Part shown: one piece after another, positions 5,003 through 5,896 of the stretch | Layout: each line of letters starts with the position of its first letter | Position numbering within the stretch: the first letter of the stretch is position 1 | NCBI GenBank assembly: GCA_900551415.1 | Contig: URWB01000132.1 | Location: 1-5,896 of the forward strand | DNA: 5,896 bases | Source: an uncultured Eubacteriales bacterium | GTDB taxonomy: Bacteria > Bacillota > Clostridia > Peptostreptococcales > Anaerovoracaceae | Direction: 5' to 3' | The notes under the pieces: model-generated | The model's input: only the letters and a program-made list of their open reading frames with translations | What the model was told of the DNA's origin: nothing | Databases searched by the model: none | Translations under genes and position numbers: made by a program

Positions 5003-5896
5003 TTACATATCTGTCCTGTCCCATTTATCACACAGGGACTGAACATCTCTTGAAAATCTTTCCAGATCTTTATTCGGCGTTCCTTCATTTTTCCTGATAA
5101 CCGTAATAAGCCTGTAACCAAGTGCCAGAAGTTTCTCGAAAGCTCTGGCTGCTCTTGTTGCCTTCGGTGATGCAGATGCTTTCTGGATTTTCACACCCTT
5201 TGCCTCATACAGACATACATCGTCTGCCAGATCATAAACCGTACCGCTGAACGGAGCCATTGTATCATACCCCAGTTCATCTGTCAGACGTTTTGCAAAA
5301 ATCTCTGTAACTGTATCATCTCCATGAGTAACAAAGACTTTCTGCGGTTTCTCCTCAAATGCCTTCGCCCAGTCTAAAAGGCCATTCACATCCGCATGAC
5401 CGCTGATTCCCGGCATCTGGCAGATATGCGCTGCCACATGAACAGGTTCACCAAACAGTTTCACATCTGCAGCCCCCTCGATCAGTGCTCTTCCAAGAGT
5501 ACCGACCGCCTGATATCCTACAAAAAGAATCGTATTCTTCTCATTCCACAGATTATGTTTCAGATGGTGCTTGATACGGCCTGCATCACACATACCGGAT
5601 GCAGATATGATCACCTTCGGCGTTGTAGATACATTGATTGCAATAGAATCATCACTTGTAACTGCTGTCTTCAGTCCCGGAAAACTGATAGGGTTAATGC
5701 CCTGTCTGATCAGTGCCATCGCATCATCGTCATAATATCCCGGCACATTTCTGTTGAAAACATTCGTTGCTTCCACTGCCAGCGGACTATCTACATATAC
5801 CTCAAAATTATCATGATTCTTCACAAGACCTTCTGCCTTGATCTGTCTGATAAAATAAAGCATCTCCTGTGTTCGGCCAACAGCAAAGGAAGGAAT
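5003..5896 (-). CDS. Beta-CASP metallo-beta-lactamase-fold RNase-like protein, C-terminal part (cut by right edge)
   Basis: 297 residues are visible; the frame stays open to base 5896, where it reads IPSFAVGRTQEMLYFI, a typical beta-CASP stretch. Numbering visible residues from the edge: motif A is VYVDSP with Asp36, IISASGMCDAGRIKHHL (95-111) is the conserved beta-CASP segment, motif B is MPGISGH with His167, and motif C is VFVTHGDD with His191. A histidine in motif C is typical of RNA-acting members (CPSF-73/TTHA0252-like), while DNA-acting ones have valine. The N-terminal lactamase half with the HxHxDH zinc site lies outside the window; the whole family is usually around 530 residues. After about 230 there is a helical, basic tail (KIQKASASPKATRAARAFEKLL and beyond). 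The likely role is cytoplasmic RNA processing or decay; the substrate is unknown. Base composition is more A/T-rich than in the centre of the window. Confidence 0.9.
   Translation of the reverse strand: MPSFAVGRTQEMLYFIRQIKAEGLVKNHDNFEVYVDSPLAVEATNVFNRNVPGYYDDDAMALIRQGINPISFPGLKTAVTSDDSIAINVSTTPKVIISASGMCDAGRIKHHLKHNLWNEKNTILFVGYQAVGTLGRALIEGAADVKLFGEPVHVAAHICQMPGISGHADVNGLLDWAKAFEEKPQKVFVTHGDDTVTEIFAKRLTDELGYDTMAPFSGTVYDLADDVCLYEAKGVKIQKASASPKATRAARAFEKLLALGYRLITVIRKNEGTPNKDLERFSRDVQSLCDKWDRTDM

Noticed and set aside
1..5896. CRISPR array, tRNA, insertion sequence or origin
   Set aside because: No regularly spaced repeats, cloverleaf, transposase frame or DnaA-box cluster was seen on either strand.

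Overview
The window looks like chromosomal DNA from a low-to-mid GC Firmicute, most likely a member of the Clostridia (Lachnospiraceae-like). This rests on strong AGGAGG-type ribosome binding sites, TTTACA/TATAAT-type promoters, and a gene set typical of that group: YlmH, a stand-alone TSCPD protein, an ABC-F ATPase, a beta-CASP RNase-like protein and an AbiE pair. Species assignment is not possible from this sequence alone. It holds seven protein genes, two of them cut by the window edges. I see no tRNA, rRNA, CRISPR array, transposase or origin.

Layout. Positions 1-968 (minus strand) hold a type IV toxin-antitoxin / abortive-infection operon: the antitoxin-regulator abiEi followed, with a 1-base TAATG overlap, by the nucleotidyltransferase toxin abiEii, which runs off the left edge. 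A good promoter lies at 1012-1040. A divergent intergenic region (about 969-1221) carries two adjacent perfect palindromes and a promoter for the plus-strand ABC-F ATPase gene (1222-2787). That gene ends at a strong bidirectional terminator (2809-2860), shared with a convergent minus-strand pair: ylmH (3656-4456, S4-domain RNA-binding protein) followed after 22 bases by an uncharacterised TIM-barrel gene (2908-3633). Divergent from ylmH is a small plus-strand TSCPD gene (4605-4853). It faces a minus-strand beta-CASP metallo-beta-lactamase gene (5003 to the right edge). Between these two lies a 102-base imperfect hairpin (4895-4996).

Theme. Several genes act on RNA or translation: the ABC-F ATPase on the ribosome, YlmH on stalled 50S peptidyl-tRNA complexes, a beta-CASP RNase-like protein, and an AbiEii-type nucleotidyltransferase whose relatives modify tRNA. 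They sit in separate transcription units, so the shared theme is suggestive only. The centre (about 1220-4850) is visibly more GC-rich than the AbiE and beta-CASP flanks, which fits a mosaic with acquired segments. I did not find convincing evidence of a wholly new system. The best leads are the unassigned TIM-barrel gene next to ylmH, the stand-alone TSCPD protein, the long hairpin at the composition boundary, and the palindrome pair in the AbiE/ABC-F intergenic region.
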